From: CAJAQL01 sp964442965
GTDB taxonomy: Bacteria; Patescibacteriota; Minisyncoccia; UBA6257; 2-01-FULL-56-20
Length of the DNA stretch: 31,143 bases
Reading direction: 5' to 3'
Assembly (NCBI GenBank): GCA_964442965.1
Contig: CAYUBE010000009.1
Location: 1-31,143 of the forward strand
The translations under genes and the position numbers were made by a program. A model generated the notes under the pieces. That model was not told the origin of the DNA and searched no databases. It was given only the letters and a program-made list of their open reading frames with translations. Each line of letters opens with the position of its first letter. The first letter of the stretch is position 1. This document shows, piece after piece, positions 8,665 to 15,863 of this stretch.

Positions 8665-8715
8665 TGTCAAGGCAAAAAACAAGTGGATAATCCATGTCGG
8701 GAACGCGAACCAATA

Positions 8716-9351
8716 TTATATTTTTGCGAGCGGGCAATTTTCGTGTTTGTGCGGGCGGGCGACGCAATAGTTTCGCCCATATTCAATGATTTCGTAAGTC
8801 GCGCGGAACCAATCTTTTTTAGGAATAATCTGCATCAGATCCTGTTCTATTTTTTCAGGTGTCTTTTCATTTGAAAGACCGAGCACCTTCGAGAGGCGTT
8901 TTACGTGGGTATCGACAGCAATTCCTTCGACAACGCCGTAGGCATTCCCTAAAATGACGTTTGCAGATTTTCGCCCGACGCCGGGGATAGTAACCATCTC
9001 TGCCATGGTTTTCGGCAATTTGCCATGAAATTTTTCCTTCACGACTTTCGCGGCGGCAAGAATATTTTTTGTTTTCGCCCGATAAAAACCGCACTGGCGG
9101 ATGTCTTTTTCGAATTCACGCGGGTTCGCCCGAACGTAATCGTCCAGTTTGGGATATTTTTTAAAAAGCGCCGGCGTCACCTCGTTCACTTTTTTATCGG
9201 TGCATTGCGCCGAAAGTTCGACCGCAACCAAAAGCTCCCAATTATTGGAAAAGGTAAGCGCAATATGCGCATCGGGGAAAAGTTTACGGAGCAGGCGCGA
9301 TATTTTTTGCCAGCGCTTTTTGAGTCGCGGAAGATCTTTGGGATTGATCAT
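8716..9351 (-). CDS. nth: Endonuclease III (HhH-GPD base-excision glycosylase/AP lyase) without an intact Fe-S cluster
   Basis: The 211-residue protein contains the helix-hairpin-helix IPGVGRKSANVILG (about 122-135) with catalytic Lys128, and AVDTHVKRLS (145-154) with catalytic Asp147. This is the pattern of bifunctional glycosylases removing oxidised pyrimidines from DNA. In the family the C-terminus carries C-x6-C-x2-C-x5-C binding a 4Fe-4S cluster. Here Cys196 and Cys206 align with the first and third ligands, His203 replaces the second, and the protein ends before the fourth, so a 4Fe-4S cluster is unlikely. ATG at 9351 was chosen; an in-frame GTG at 9366 would add five residues. It is the first gene of its strand after a repeat-filled gap. 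Confidence 0.93.
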   Translation of the reverse strand: MINPKDLPRLKKRWQKISRLLRKLFPDAHIALTFSNNWELLVAVELSAQCTDKKVNEVTPALFKKYPKLDDYVRANPREFEKDIRQCGFYRAKTKNILAAAKVVKEKFHGKLPKTMAEMVTIPGVGRKSANVILGNAYGVVEGIAVDTHVKRLSKVLGLSNEKTPEKIEQDLMQIIPKKDWFRATYEIIEYGRNYCVARPHKHENCPLAKI

Positions 9352-9420
9352 GACTAAATAATACACAGCCCTAACGTTCCTGTCATTTTTACAGAAGAAA
9401 TACTATTCTAAATTTTGCCT

Positions 9421-9498
9421 GTCATTCCCGCGCAGGCGGGAATCCATCTTTTGTAAAAACAGCAGTATGAGATGGATCCCGGCCTCCGCCGGGATGAC
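9421..9498. repeat. Paired dRS3-like palindromes between the MGMT/peptide genes and nth
   Basis: GTCATTCCCGCGCAGGCGGG and its continuation (9421-9446) fit the ATTCCC-N8-GGGAAT pattern. An inverted partner, ATCCCGGCctccGCCGGGAT, lies at 9475-9494. The outer GTCAT/ATGAC ends also pair, so the unit can form one large cruciform. It belongs to the same repeat class as the arrays at 1.7-2.4 kb. Confidence 0.85.
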
Positions 9499-9527
9499 AA
9501 CATGGACACGGGCACGACAATAAAAAA

Positions 9528-9620
9528 CTATCTTTTTGCTGGAACGAAAATAAGGATCGCTAAAAGAACAACGATGATTATCGCGAAAGCTATGGCGACA
9601 AATTTCGCAATTTTTCCCAT
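9528..9620 (-). CDS. Putative 30-residue single-span membrane peptide
   Basis: An ATG at 9620 opens a 30-codon frame reading MGKIAKFVAIAFAIIIVVLL, then AILIFVPAKR, stop. It has a positively charged N-terminus, one hydrophobic helix of about 20 residues and a basic end. It begins 13 bases after the stop of the MGMT-like gene on the same strand, so the two could be co-transcribed. No Shine-Dalgarno is seen and the length is small, so it may be a chance frame, although the amphipathic layout argues otherwise. Confidence 0.4.
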   Translation of the reverse strand: MGKIAKFVAIAFAIIIVVLLAILIFVPAKR

Positions 9621-9633
9621 AAAAATCTGATGT

Positions 9634-9888
9634 TTATTTTATCGCTCCCTCGCGGCGCAGAATTTCTCTTTTCTTCTTCGCCCCGCGATTATAGCCGCCG
9701 AGCTTTCCGTCCGAACGGACGACGCGGTGGCACGGAATTTTCGGATCGTAATTCTTGTTTAAAATATTTCCGACCGCACGATACGCCCGGGGATTCCCCG
9801 TGCGCCGCGCAACTTCGGCGTAGGTTAACGTTTTGCCATAGGGAATTCGAGAAACAACAAGTTGTACTTTTTCGGCAAATGTTTTCAT
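9634..9888 (-). CDS. Minimal MGMT-family protein (O6-alkylguanine-DNA alkyltransferase domain)
   Basis: From the ATG at 9888 the protein has 84 residues and consists of the DNA-binding/active-site domain only. It has the winged-helix region YGKTLTYAEVARRTGNPRAYRAVG (about 17-40) and IPCHRVV (51-57) with acceptor Cys53, followed by GKLGGYNRG. Full-length MGMT/Ogt proteins have an additional N-terminal domain that is missing here. Because the Cys is kept (alkyltransferase-like ATL proteins have Trp), suicide transfer of alkyl groups from O6-guanine is plausible. An upstream ATG at 9969 would add 27 residues unlike the family and would run through the terminator hairpin, so it was rejected. Confidence 0.88.
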   Translation of the reverse strand: MKTFAEKVQLVVSRIPYGKTLTYAEVARRTGNPRAYRAVGNILNKNYDPKIPCHRVVRSDGKLGGYNRGAKKKREILRREGAIK

Positions 9889-9891
9889 GGT

Positions 9892-9917
9892 AAAAAACGG
9901 GCCGGAATTTCTTCCGG
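9892..9917 (-). terminator. Terminator of the carbonic-anhydrase-like gene
   Basis: On the minus strand CCGGAA-GAAA-TTCCGG is followed by CCCG and six T. It lies 8 bases after the stop at 9926 and just before the MGMT start. Confidence 0.65.
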
Positions 9918-9925
9918 TCCCAAAC

Positions 9926-10354
9926 TCAAACCTCATATAGCCCATCAAATTCCGCAAAGAATACATCAACTGGAATTCCCGGAGCTTCCTTTTGAATCAA
10001 GGCTTTCGCGGCCGCAAGATTCGCTGTTTGCGCTTCAAGTTCTGCGCCTGAACCAGCAAAACTTTTCGATCCGCCGTATGCGCCGCAGTCGCGATGCAAC
10101 ATGAGCACGATTCGCTTCGTTCCATGAAGCCGGACGGACTTTTTAATCTCGCTCAAGACAAAATCCTGGTCGGGTGAAGATGCTTCGGTAAGCGCCTTGG
10201 CACCTCCCGCGACTTTCACGAGATCAAAATTTTTGAAATTTTTCTTCGCGAATTTTGCGAGAAGACCGGAGAATCGGTCGTCGAAGCACCAGACAACGCA
10301 GGCATCGGCGATGTAGTGTCCATTTGGGCAGCGGAAAGAAATTATTTTCTTCAT
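9926..10354 (-). CDS. Small beta-carbonic-anhydrase-like protein
   Basis: The 142-residue protein keeps the zinc and catalytic residues of beta-carbonic anhydrases. Cys23-x-Asp25-x-Arg27 (in WCFDDRF) matches the CxDxR ligand/dyad motif, and His87-x-x-Cys90 (in HRDCGAYGG) matches HxxC. VKVAGGAKAL (46-55) corresponds to the N-A-G strand. It is shorter than bacterial Can-type enzymes (about 200-220 residues). Two further cysteines near the N-terminus (Cys9, Cys19) are unusual. CO2/bicarbonate interconversion is plausible, but activity is not assured at this size. It lies 78 bases downstream of atpC on the same strand and has its own terminator. Confidence 0.75.
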   Translation of the reverse strand: MKKIISFRCPNGHYIADACVVWCFDDRFSGLLAKFAKKNFKNFDLVKVAGGAKALTEASSPDQDFVLSEIKKSVRLHGTKRIVLMLHRDCGAYGGSKSFAGSGAELEAQTANLAAAKALIQKEAPGIPVDVFFAEFDGLYEV

Positions 10355-10432
10355 AAAACCTCTGAAAATGAAAAATTGATTAATAAGAACCGTTGGATAC
10401 TATATCAATTCTTGCCATTTTTAGCAATAACC

Positions 10433-10687
10433 TTACGAGGTAGCGTCTTCTTCGACTAAAAATTTTGCTTCGTCCCCTGACCGAACTTCGAGGAATCCTG
10501 AGGCAACGGGAATATAGTGCTCTTTTTTTTCTTGGTCGATAATTTTAAGAACGCCTTTTTTTAAAATCGAAATGAGCGGGCGGTGGTGATGAAGTATGGT
10601 AATTTCCCCCGTCGCGGTTTGGCAGTTGATTGATTCCACCTCACCCTGATACAGGACTTTTTGTAATGAATAGACTCCGATGTGCAT
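10433..10687 (-). CDS. atpC: ATP synthase F1 epsilon subunit, short form
   Basis: The 84 residues cover only the N-terminal beta-sandwich domain (VYSLQKVLYQGEVESINCQT, then GEITILHHHRPLI and the VASGFLEV strand). Usual epsilon subunits have about 130-140 residues, with a C-terminal two-helix domain that inhibits ATP hydrolysis; that domain is absent here. The subunit links gamma to the c-ring in the central stalk. It is the last gene of the atp cluster, separated from atpD by a 62-bp gap holding an imperfect hairpin. Confidence 0.93.
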   Translation of the reverse strand: MHIGVYSLQKVLYQGEVESINCQTATGEITILHHHRPLISILKKGVLKIIDQEKKEHYIPVASGFLEVRSGDEAKFLVEEDATS

Positions 10688-10693
10688 GATTAT

Positions 10694-10746
10694 GTTCTAG
10701 TGTTGCAATGATCGGCAAGACATTCCATCATTACAACATTGGAATG
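10694..10746. repeat. Imperfect inverted repeat in the atpD-atpC gap
   Basis: GTTCTAGTGTTGCAATGAT (10694-10712) pairs with ATCATTACAACATTGGAAT (10727-10745), with several G-U type mismatches. It shares its words (GTTCTA, ACAACATT) with the repeat at 15780-15860 in the atpE-atpF gap. Confidence 0.7.
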
Positions 10747-10749
10747 ATT

Positions 10750-12120
10750 TTAAACCTCCTCAATATTCCCTTTCATGTAGAAATCATCCTCGCCCTTATC
10801 ATCATGCTTGCCTTCGAGAATCTCCCGGAAGCTGCGCACCGTATCCTTCAGTGAAACATATTTTCCTGGACGGCCGGTGAATACTTCTCCGACGAAGAAC
10901 GGCTGGGAAAGGAAACGCTGGATCTTTCGCGCGCGATCGACGGTTTGCCGGTCCGTTTCGGAAAGTTCTTCGATGCCAAGAATATTGATGATGTCCTGCA
11001 GCTCCTGGTAACGCTGGAGTGTTTTCTGCACTTCGCGGGCAACGTCATAATGTTCCCGGCCGACGATCTTCGGGTCCAAAGCGCTCGAGCTCGAAGCCAG
11101 CGGATCGACGGCGGGGTAAATACCAATTTCAGTGAGAGCGCGATTCAAAACGATCTTCGAATCCAGGTGGCTGAAGGTCGTTGCCGGCGCCGGATCAGTG
11201 ATGTCATCCGCCGGAACATAAATGGCCTGCACCGAAGTGATCGCTCCCTTCTTGGTGGACGTGATACGTTCCTGCAACTCCGCCATCTCCGATGCTAAGG
11301 TCGGCTGATAACCAACCGCCGATGGCATGCGGCCGAGAAGCGTCGAAACCTCGGCGCCCGCCTGCGAAAACCGGAAAATGTTATCGATAAAAAGCAAAAT
11401 ATTGCGGCCTTCCTCGTCGCGGAAATATTCCGCCATCGTGAGGGCCGAAAGCGCGACGCGGGCGCGGGCGCCCGGCACTTCGTTCATCTGGCCGAACACA
11501 AACGCGGTCTTCTTCACGACGCCGGATTCCGTCATCTCTTTAAAAAGATCATTGCCTTCGCGCGTCCGCTCGCCGACACCCGCGAAAACCGAATAACCGC
11601 CGCCGACCTCGGCAACGTTACGAATTAATTCCTGAAGCAACACCGTCTTGCCGACACCCGCACCGCCAAAAAGTCCGACCTTGCCGCCTTTAATAAACGG
11701 GCACATAAGATCAATGACCTTGATGCCGGTCTCAAAAACTTCCGTGGTTGTCGACAACTCCGTAAACTTCGGTGAATCGCGATGGATCGGAGAAAATTTT
11801 TTGAACGGCTTCTCGGGCTTCGTGAGTGGATTTCCCATCACATCAAAAATGTTGCCGAGCGTCTCTTCACCCACCGGCACCTCAATCATTTTTCCCGTGT
11901 CCTTCGCTTCGGCGCCGCGCTGCAGGCCGTCGGTTGGCGCAAGCGAGATAGCCCGTACTTTACCGGGTTCCAAATGTTTCACCACCTCGACGGTGATTTC
12001 GTGATCGCCAAGCTTCACGGTGAGTGCATTGTAGATCGGCGGCAGGGACGAATTTTCACCGAAATCGACGTCGATAACCGGACCGATGATCTGCGTTACT
12101 TTTCCTGTGTTTGTTTCCAT
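10750..12120 (-). CDS. atpD: ATP synthase F1 beta subunit
   Basis: From the ATG at 12120 (METNTGKVTQIIGPV) the protein has 456 residues, near the family norm. Visible features are the N-terminal beta-barrel, Walker A GGAGVGKT (152-159), the catalytic glutamate in GERTREGNDL (Glu184), ALTMAEYFRDEEGRNILLFIDN with the Walker B Asp, and the ELSETD form of the DELSEED lever. It forms the catalytic nucleotide sites with AtpA. An upstream in-frame start at 12144 would add eight residues lying inside the neighbouring repeat. Confidence 0.97.
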   Translation of the reverse strand: METNTGKVTQIIGPVIDVDFGENSSLPPIYNALTVKLGDHEITVEVVKHLEPGKVRAISLAPTDGLQRGAEAKDTGKMIEVPVGEETLGNIFDVMGNPLTKPEKPFKKFSPIHRDSPKFTELSTTTEVFETGIKVIDLMCPFIKGGKVGLFGGAGVGKTVLLQELIRNVAEVGGGYSVFAGVGERTREGNDLFKEMTESGVVKKTAFVFGQMNEVPGARARVALSALTMAEYFRDEEGRNILLFIDNIFRFSQAGAEVSTLLGRMPSAVGYQPTLASEMAELQERITSTKKGAITSVQAIYVPADDITDPAPATTFSHLDSKIVLNRALTEIGIYPAVDPLASSSSALDPKIVGREHYDVAREVQKTLQRYQELQDIINILGIEELSETDRQTVDRARKIQRFLSQPFFVGEVFTGRPGKYVSLKDTVRSFREILEGKHDDKGEDDFYMKGNIEEV

Positions 12121-12139
12121 GGTTTTAATATATTTTAGT

Positions 12140-12212
12140 GTCATTCCGAGCTCTGCGAGGAATCCTTTCTTAGATTTTTAGAAAAGATCCTTCGCTACGC
12201 TCAGGATGACAT
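12140..12212. repeat. Imperfect inverted repeat in the atpG-atpD gap
   Basis: TGTCATTCCGAGCTCTGCGA with its AATCC continuation (12139-12166) pairs with GATCCTTCGCTACGCTCAGG, then ATGACAT (12186-12212). Both halves are variants of dispersed GTCAT-CC-GAGC-GCGA-GGATC repeats known from many bacterial genomes. Confidence 0.8.
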
Positions 12213-12248
12213 CGGGTTCGGCTATCCCGATGCGGCCGAACCCGATGT
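12209..12248. repeat. 14-bp perfect inverted repeat spanning the atpG stop codon
   Basis: ACATCGGGTTCGGC (12209-12222) is the exact complement of GCCGAACCCGATGT (12235-12248), with a 12-nt loop. It encodes the last residues of AtpG (SGSAASG) and contains the stop codon at 12224-12222, so translation termination takes place inside a strong hairpin. Confidence 0.85.
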
Positions 12249-13157
12249 CACTTCGATGATTTGGTTGGTGATTGCGGCTTGACGCGACTTATTGTACTCG
12301 AGATTCAGCCTTTGCGAAAGGTCGTTGGCGTTTTCGGAGGCATTCTTCATCGCCATGCGGCGCGCCGAATGTTCCGAGGCGTTTGCCTCCAGGATGGCGT
12401 GGTAGACCCGCGTTTTCAAAAGCTTGGGAGCAAGCTCAGCAAGCACATCGGCGGGCGACGGCTCAATGATATACTCTCTCTCCTTCCCGTCAAAAAATGA
12501 TTCTGACTTTGCATAATCGGAGTATCGTCCCGCTCGAGGAATGGTGTCCTCGATAGATTCTTTCACGGCATCGTAGGTCACGGGAAGAAATTCCCGCGCA
12601 ACGGCGTCCTGCCGAAGCGCCGTCACGAACGTGCTGAAAAACACCATGGCGCTGTCAAAATCGTGCCTTAGGTATCCCGAAATGAGAAACTCCGCGATCG
12701 GATCCGTCTCTTCCTGCGTCGTGAAGTCCCCAACGTGATGAAATGACGCGATGACGTTTGCTTTTTTTCTTTCGAGATAGCTTTTTGCCTTCTGCCCGAT
12801 GGCAATGAACGAATACTGCGGATCGGAAACATTGATCGCTTTCTCTCTCATAAAACTTTCGAACTTTTTAATAACCGCGCTATTGAATGATCCCGCAAGC
12901 CCTTTATCCGAAGTCACCACGACAAACGTGGTCCTCATCACTTCGCGCGGACGAAGCAACTCAGGAAGCGCGACGTCTTTAAGGTTCGCAAATATCCCGA
13001 GAATTTTCAAAGCGGTATAGGCGTACGGGCGCGACGTCAGCGCGAGCTCCTGGCTACGGCGCATTTTCGTCGCCGCGACCAGTTCCATCGCTTTTGTAAT
13101 CGTCCCGATATTCGTGACGCTCTTGATGCGCCGTTTAAGATTTTGCGCGGATGCCAT
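12222..13157 (-). CDS. atpG: ATP synthase F1 gamma subunit
   Basis: The 311-residue protein has both diagnostic ends. The N-terminal helix is MASAQNLKRRIKSVTNIGTI, then TKAMELVAATKMRRSQ. The C-terminal helix is ARRMAMKNASENANDLSQ, then NKSRQAAITNQIIEVTSGS. Together they form the rotating coiled coil inside the alpha3beta3 head. The middle domain is slightly longer than in E. coli. The final seven residues are encoded by a palindrome. A 92-bp gap with repeats separates it from atpA. Confidence 0.96.
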   Translation of the reverse strand: MASAQNLKRRIKSVTNIGTITKAMELVAATKMRRSQELALTSRPYAYTALKILGIFANLKDVALPELLRPREVMRTTFVVVTSDKGLAGSFNSAVIKKFESFMREKAINVSDPQYSFIAIGQKAKSYLERKKANVIASFHHVGDFTTQEETDPIAEFLISGYLRHDFDSAMVFFSTFVTALRQDAVAREFLPVTYDAVKESIEDTIPRAGRYSDYAKSESFFDGKEREYIIEPSPADVLAELAPKLLKTRVYHAILEANASEHSARRMAMKNASENANDLSQRLNLEYNKSRQAAITNQIIEVTSGSAASG

Positions 13158-13167
13158 GGACTTAGGG

Positions 13168-13252
13168 CTAGTTATTAGTTATTAGCGATTAGAATTTTTT
13201 CCTGTCGTTCCTGCAAGGGCGGACGCAAGAATGACACGCTAAACGCGTGTCA
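13168..13252. repeat. Word repeat and palindromes in the atpA-atpG gap
   Basis: 13168-13192 is a run of the word TTAGTTA/TTAGCGA. 13204-13235 holds a degenerate GTCGTTCCTGC/GCAAGAATGAC palindrome, and GACACGC-TAAAC-GCGTGTC at 13233-13251 overlaps the stop codon of atpA. A related TTAGCGA-type word is found inside the nifS gene at 17955-17982. Confidence 0.7.
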
Positions 13253-14800
13253 TTTTTCCAAAAACCTTTCGAGCGCCCCTTTCAGTTTCGCCTCAAGAAC
13301 ATCATCAAACTGCCCCGTCTCGCGAATGGGCTTCAGAATATCTTCTTCGTGCAGCTTTTCGAGATGTTCAATAATGTTCTTTTCCGTACTCTTGATGTCA
13401 GGCACGGCAACATTTTCGAAGTAGCCATTAAGAACCGCGTAGAAAATGCAAACCTGTTCTTCGAACGGCATCGGGACGAGGTCATCCTGCTTCAATATTT
13501 CGTTAATCTTCTGCCCTTGAAGGATTTTTTTCTTCGTTCCTTCGTCGACGTCGGTCGAGAACTGGACGAATGCCTGAAGCTCGCGGAATTGCGCGAGCGA
13601 AAGCCGGAGCTTGCCGGCAACTTTTTTCATCGCTTTTGTCTGTGCCGCGGAGCCGACGCGCGAAACTGAAATACCGACGTTTAGTGCCGGCCGCTGGCCC
13701 TGGCTGAAAAGATCAGATTCTAAAAAGATTTGGCCGTCGGTGATCGAAATGATGTTCGTTGGAATGTAGGCTGTTACGTCACCGAGCTGGGTTTCGACGA
13801 TCGGCAGCGCCGTGAGTGATCCGCCGCCAAGTTCCTTGGAAAGTTTTGCGGCGCGCTCAAGCAAGCGGGAATGCAAATAGAAAATATCGCCCGGATACGC
13901 TTCTCGGCCCGGCGGGCGCCGAAGCAGAAGCGATATCTGGCGATAAGCCCACGCGTGTTTTGAAAGATCGTCGTAGACGATCAACGCATCCTGACCCTTG
14001 TCCCTGAAATATTCTCCGATCGCGCAACCAGCATAAGGCGCCAAATACCACATGGCTGCCGGCGACGACGCCGACGCAGAAACGATCACGGTATACTCCA
14101 GAGCGTCATATTTTTTCAAGGTCTCCGCGATTTTCACGATCTTCGATTCTTTCTGCCCGATGGCTACGTAAATGCAAACTGGGCGGCGGCGGCCTTTGTC
14201 GTGTAGCTGGTTTAAAATAGCATCGAGCGCCACGGCAGTCTTGCCGGTCTGACGATCACCGATGATAAGTTCGCGCTGACCGCGGCCGATCGGAATGATG
14301 GCGTCAATCGCCTTGATGCCTGTATGAAGCGGTGTATTTACGCCTTCGCGTTCCAGGACCGACGGCGCGCGTGCTTCGAGTGGATTACGCTGAACTTTTT
14401 CTCCCTTTTTCCCCTCGACGCCGCTCGGGGCAGGAAAAATGTCGCCGAGACCGTCCTGTGGATTGCCCAATGGATCGATCACGCGGCCAATGAGCTCTTC
14501 TCCGACCTGAATGCTGAGAACATCGCTGGTCCGTTTCACGGTATCGCCAACCTCGATCGCCAAAAAATCATCAAGGACCAGAGCGCCGATCGATTCCTCT
14601 TCCAAGCTCAATGCCAGCGCGGTCCGTTCTCCCTTCGACGTCTCAATCTTCAAAACCTCCTGGCTCACCGCATTCCGCAGGCCGATGATCTTTACGATAC
14701 CGTCGCCGACCTCGATCACACGTCCGACTTCCGCCCATTTCGGATCGTCCTTAAAACCGGCGATTTCCTGTTTTAGCTTTTCGATAATTTCGTAACTCAT
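13250..14800 (-). CDS. atpA: ATP synthase F1 alpha subunit
   Basis: The 516-residue protein has the typical start, a Walker A GDRQTGKTA (181-189), and the conserved ALPIVETQLGDVTAYIPTNI, then SITDGQIFLESDLF, RPALNVGISVSRVGS with the arginine finger region. It makes the non-catalytic nucleotide sites and half of the catalytic interfaces. Residues about 122-135 (PAPSGVEGKKGEK) are an insertion relative to usual alpha subunits. The insertion is encoded by a copy of the dispersed CCC-GAGC-GTCGA-GGG repeat (14411-14434). Confidence 0.97.
   Translation of the reverse strand: MSYEIIEKLKQEIAGFKDDPKWAEVGRVIEVGDGIVKIIGLRNAVSQEVLKIETSKGERTALALSLEEESIGALVLDDFLAIEVGDTVKRTSDVLSIQVGEELIGRVIDPLGNPQDGLGDIFPAPSGVEGKKGEKVQRNPLEARAPSVLEREGVNTPLHTGIKAIDAIIPIGRGQRELIIGDRQTGKTAVALDAILNQLHDKGRRRPVCIYVAIGQKESKIVKIAETLKKYDALEYTVIVSASASSPAAMWYLAPYAGCAIGEYFRDKGQDALIVYDDLSKHAWAYRQISLLLRRPPGREAYPGDIFYLHSRLLERAAKLSKELGGGSLTALPIVETQLGDVTAYIPTNIISITDGQIFLESDLFSQGQRPALNVGISVSRVGSAAQTKAMKKVAGKLRLSLAQFRELQAFVQFSTDVDEGTKKKILQGQKINEILKQDDLVPMPFEEQVCIFYAVLNGYFENVAVPDIKSTEKNIIEHLEKLHEEDILKPIRETGQFDDVLEAKLKGALERFLEK
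14411..14434. repeat. Dispersed GAGC/GTCGA-type repeat inside atpA
   Basis: On the minus strand GCCCCGAGCGGCGTCGAGGG resembles the widespread intergenic repeat CCC(T)GAGCGnnGTCGAAGGG. It lies in frame in atpA and encodes PAPSGVEG, between the beta-barrel and the nucleotide-binding domain. Confidence 0.6.
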
Positions 14801-14811
14801 ATTGTTTTTTT

Positions 14812-14882
14812 GAGGTATGAGGTATGAGTCAAGAGGTATGAAACGAGAAACTTCCTACCTCCTAGCTCATAGCTCTTACCTC
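14812..14882. repeat. Imperfect inverted word repeat in the atpH-atpA gap
   Basis: Tandem GAGGTAT words at 14812-14836 and 14833-14840 face CTACCTCCTAGCTCATAGC, then TCTTACCTC (14854-14882). The arms pair with scattered mismatches over about 25 bp and almost fill the 83-bp gap. Confidence 0.75.
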
Positions 14883-14883
14883 G

Positions 14884-15267
14884 TCATATATTCCCAAATA
14901 TTTTATCCATTTTCCCCCGAAGCGAGCCGTCGAATTCGTACTCTCCGTCGACCGTGATGCGCACGCCCGCGACGAGACTTGGGTTCACGCGCTCGACCGC
15001 CTGGTCGTCTGGCCGCAAAAATTTTTCAAGCTCCTGCCGATGCGACGCCGAAAGCTTCCGGGCTGATTCAAGAATAACTTCTCTGCCGCCCTGTTTCGCG
15101 CGAAGCAACCTGGCGGTTGCCTCAAGAATCTTCCCGCCGCGAGCTTCGTCACTATTTTTTTGCAAAAGGCTTCGGAAATTTCTTTGAATCATGGCTCCGT
15201 CGCTCGATCTCGCCTCTACGACAACCGCAGCGAGCGCTTTTGCATAATCCTGAATCAAGTACTTCAT
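14884..15267 (-). CDS. atpH: ATP synthase delta subunit (OSCP-like), short
   Basis: The 127-residue protein begins MKYLIQDYAKALAAVV, the usual YAKAL N-terminal signature. It ends with the conserved delta tail (PSLVAGVRITVDGEYEFDGS, then LRGKMDKIF). The family is usually about 175 residues, so the helical N-terminal domain is compressed. Delta ties the b-stalk to the top of F1. The start is two bases after the atpF stop, implying translational coupling. Confidence 0.92.
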   Translation of the reverse strand: MKYLIQDYAKALAAVVVEARSSDGAMIQRNFRSLLQKNSDEARGGKILEATARLLRAKQGGREVILESARKLSASHRQELEKFLRPDDQAVERVNPSLVAGVRITVDGEYEFDGSLRGKMDKIFGNI

Positions 15268-15269
15268 TA

Positions 15270-15767
15270 TTATTGTTGTGCCTCCCGAACCGCGCGCGTG
15301 ATCAAGGCATCGTCGATCGCGCTCGGCGAAAGCTCGATGGTCTTCACGAGTGCCGCACGGACAAGCGCAGCCGCTTCTTTTTCCATCACCCGCCGCGAAG
15401 CCTCTTCCTGCGCCCGCAAAGCAGATTCGGCATTTTTCAGCTCCGCCGCTTCTTTCTTTTTTGCCTCGGCAATAAGCTTTATTTCAAGCTCCTTCGCGTC
15501 GCCTTCAGTCTTCTTCAAAATTTGAAGTGCTACATTCTCCGCCTCCTTTATTTTTTCCTTGCCGATCTGATCGACCTCCTGCAGTCTCTTATCTGCCTCC
15601 TCGGCCTTCATAAGCCCTCCTTCTATTTTCTCTCTCCTTTTACGGAGAAGTTCCAAAAGCGGCTTATAAACGACGAGGCGAAGAATGACGAGCAGCAGCA
15701 AAAAATTCACCGCCTGGCTCAAGAGCAGATGCCAATCAATGCCGAGTTGGGAAAAAAGTTGAGACAT
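15270..15767 (-). CDS. atpF: ATP synthase F0 b subunit
   Basis: The 165-residue protein has one membrane helix (about 12-33, LLLSQAVNFLLLLVILRLVV) followed by KPLLELLRKRREKIEGGL. A long charged, Ala/Lys/Glu-rich coiled coil (about 45-140) follows. This is the peripheral stator stalk that binds delta. It is co-directional with its neighbours and close to atpH. Confidence 0.95.
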   Translation of the reverse strand: MSQLFSQLGIDWHLLLSQAVNFLLLLVILRLVVYKPLLELLRKRREKIEGGLMKAEEADKRLQEVDQIGKEKIKEAENVALQILKKTEGDAKELEIKLIAEAKKKEAAELKNAESALRAQEEASRRVMEKEAAALVRAALVKTIELSPSAIDDALITRAVREAQQ

Positions 15768-15779
15768 AAAATTACCGTT

Positions 15780-15860
15780 GTTCTAGCGTTCTAATGTTGA
15801 AATCGTTGGAGTGATAATTTTCATTCGGGCAACTTACAACACTACAACATTAGAACGTTC
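15780..15860. repeat. Inverted repeat in the atpE-atpF gap
   Basis: GCGTTCTAATGTTG (15786-15799) pairs with CAACATTAGAACGT (15845-15858), and weaker pairing continues inward (GTTGGAGT with ACTTACAACAC). Its words match the repeat in the atpD-atpC gap, so both are copies of one family. Confidence 0.78.
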
Positions 15861-15863
15861 TCA

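Noticed and set aside
8680..8689. DnaA-box-like AGTGGATAA upstream of the surface-protein gene
   Set aside because: One mismatch, isolated and far from dnaA; expected by chance in a window of this size.
10808..12138. Several frames of 67-118 codons opposite atpD
   Set aside because: Antisense shadows of a strongly conserved gene.
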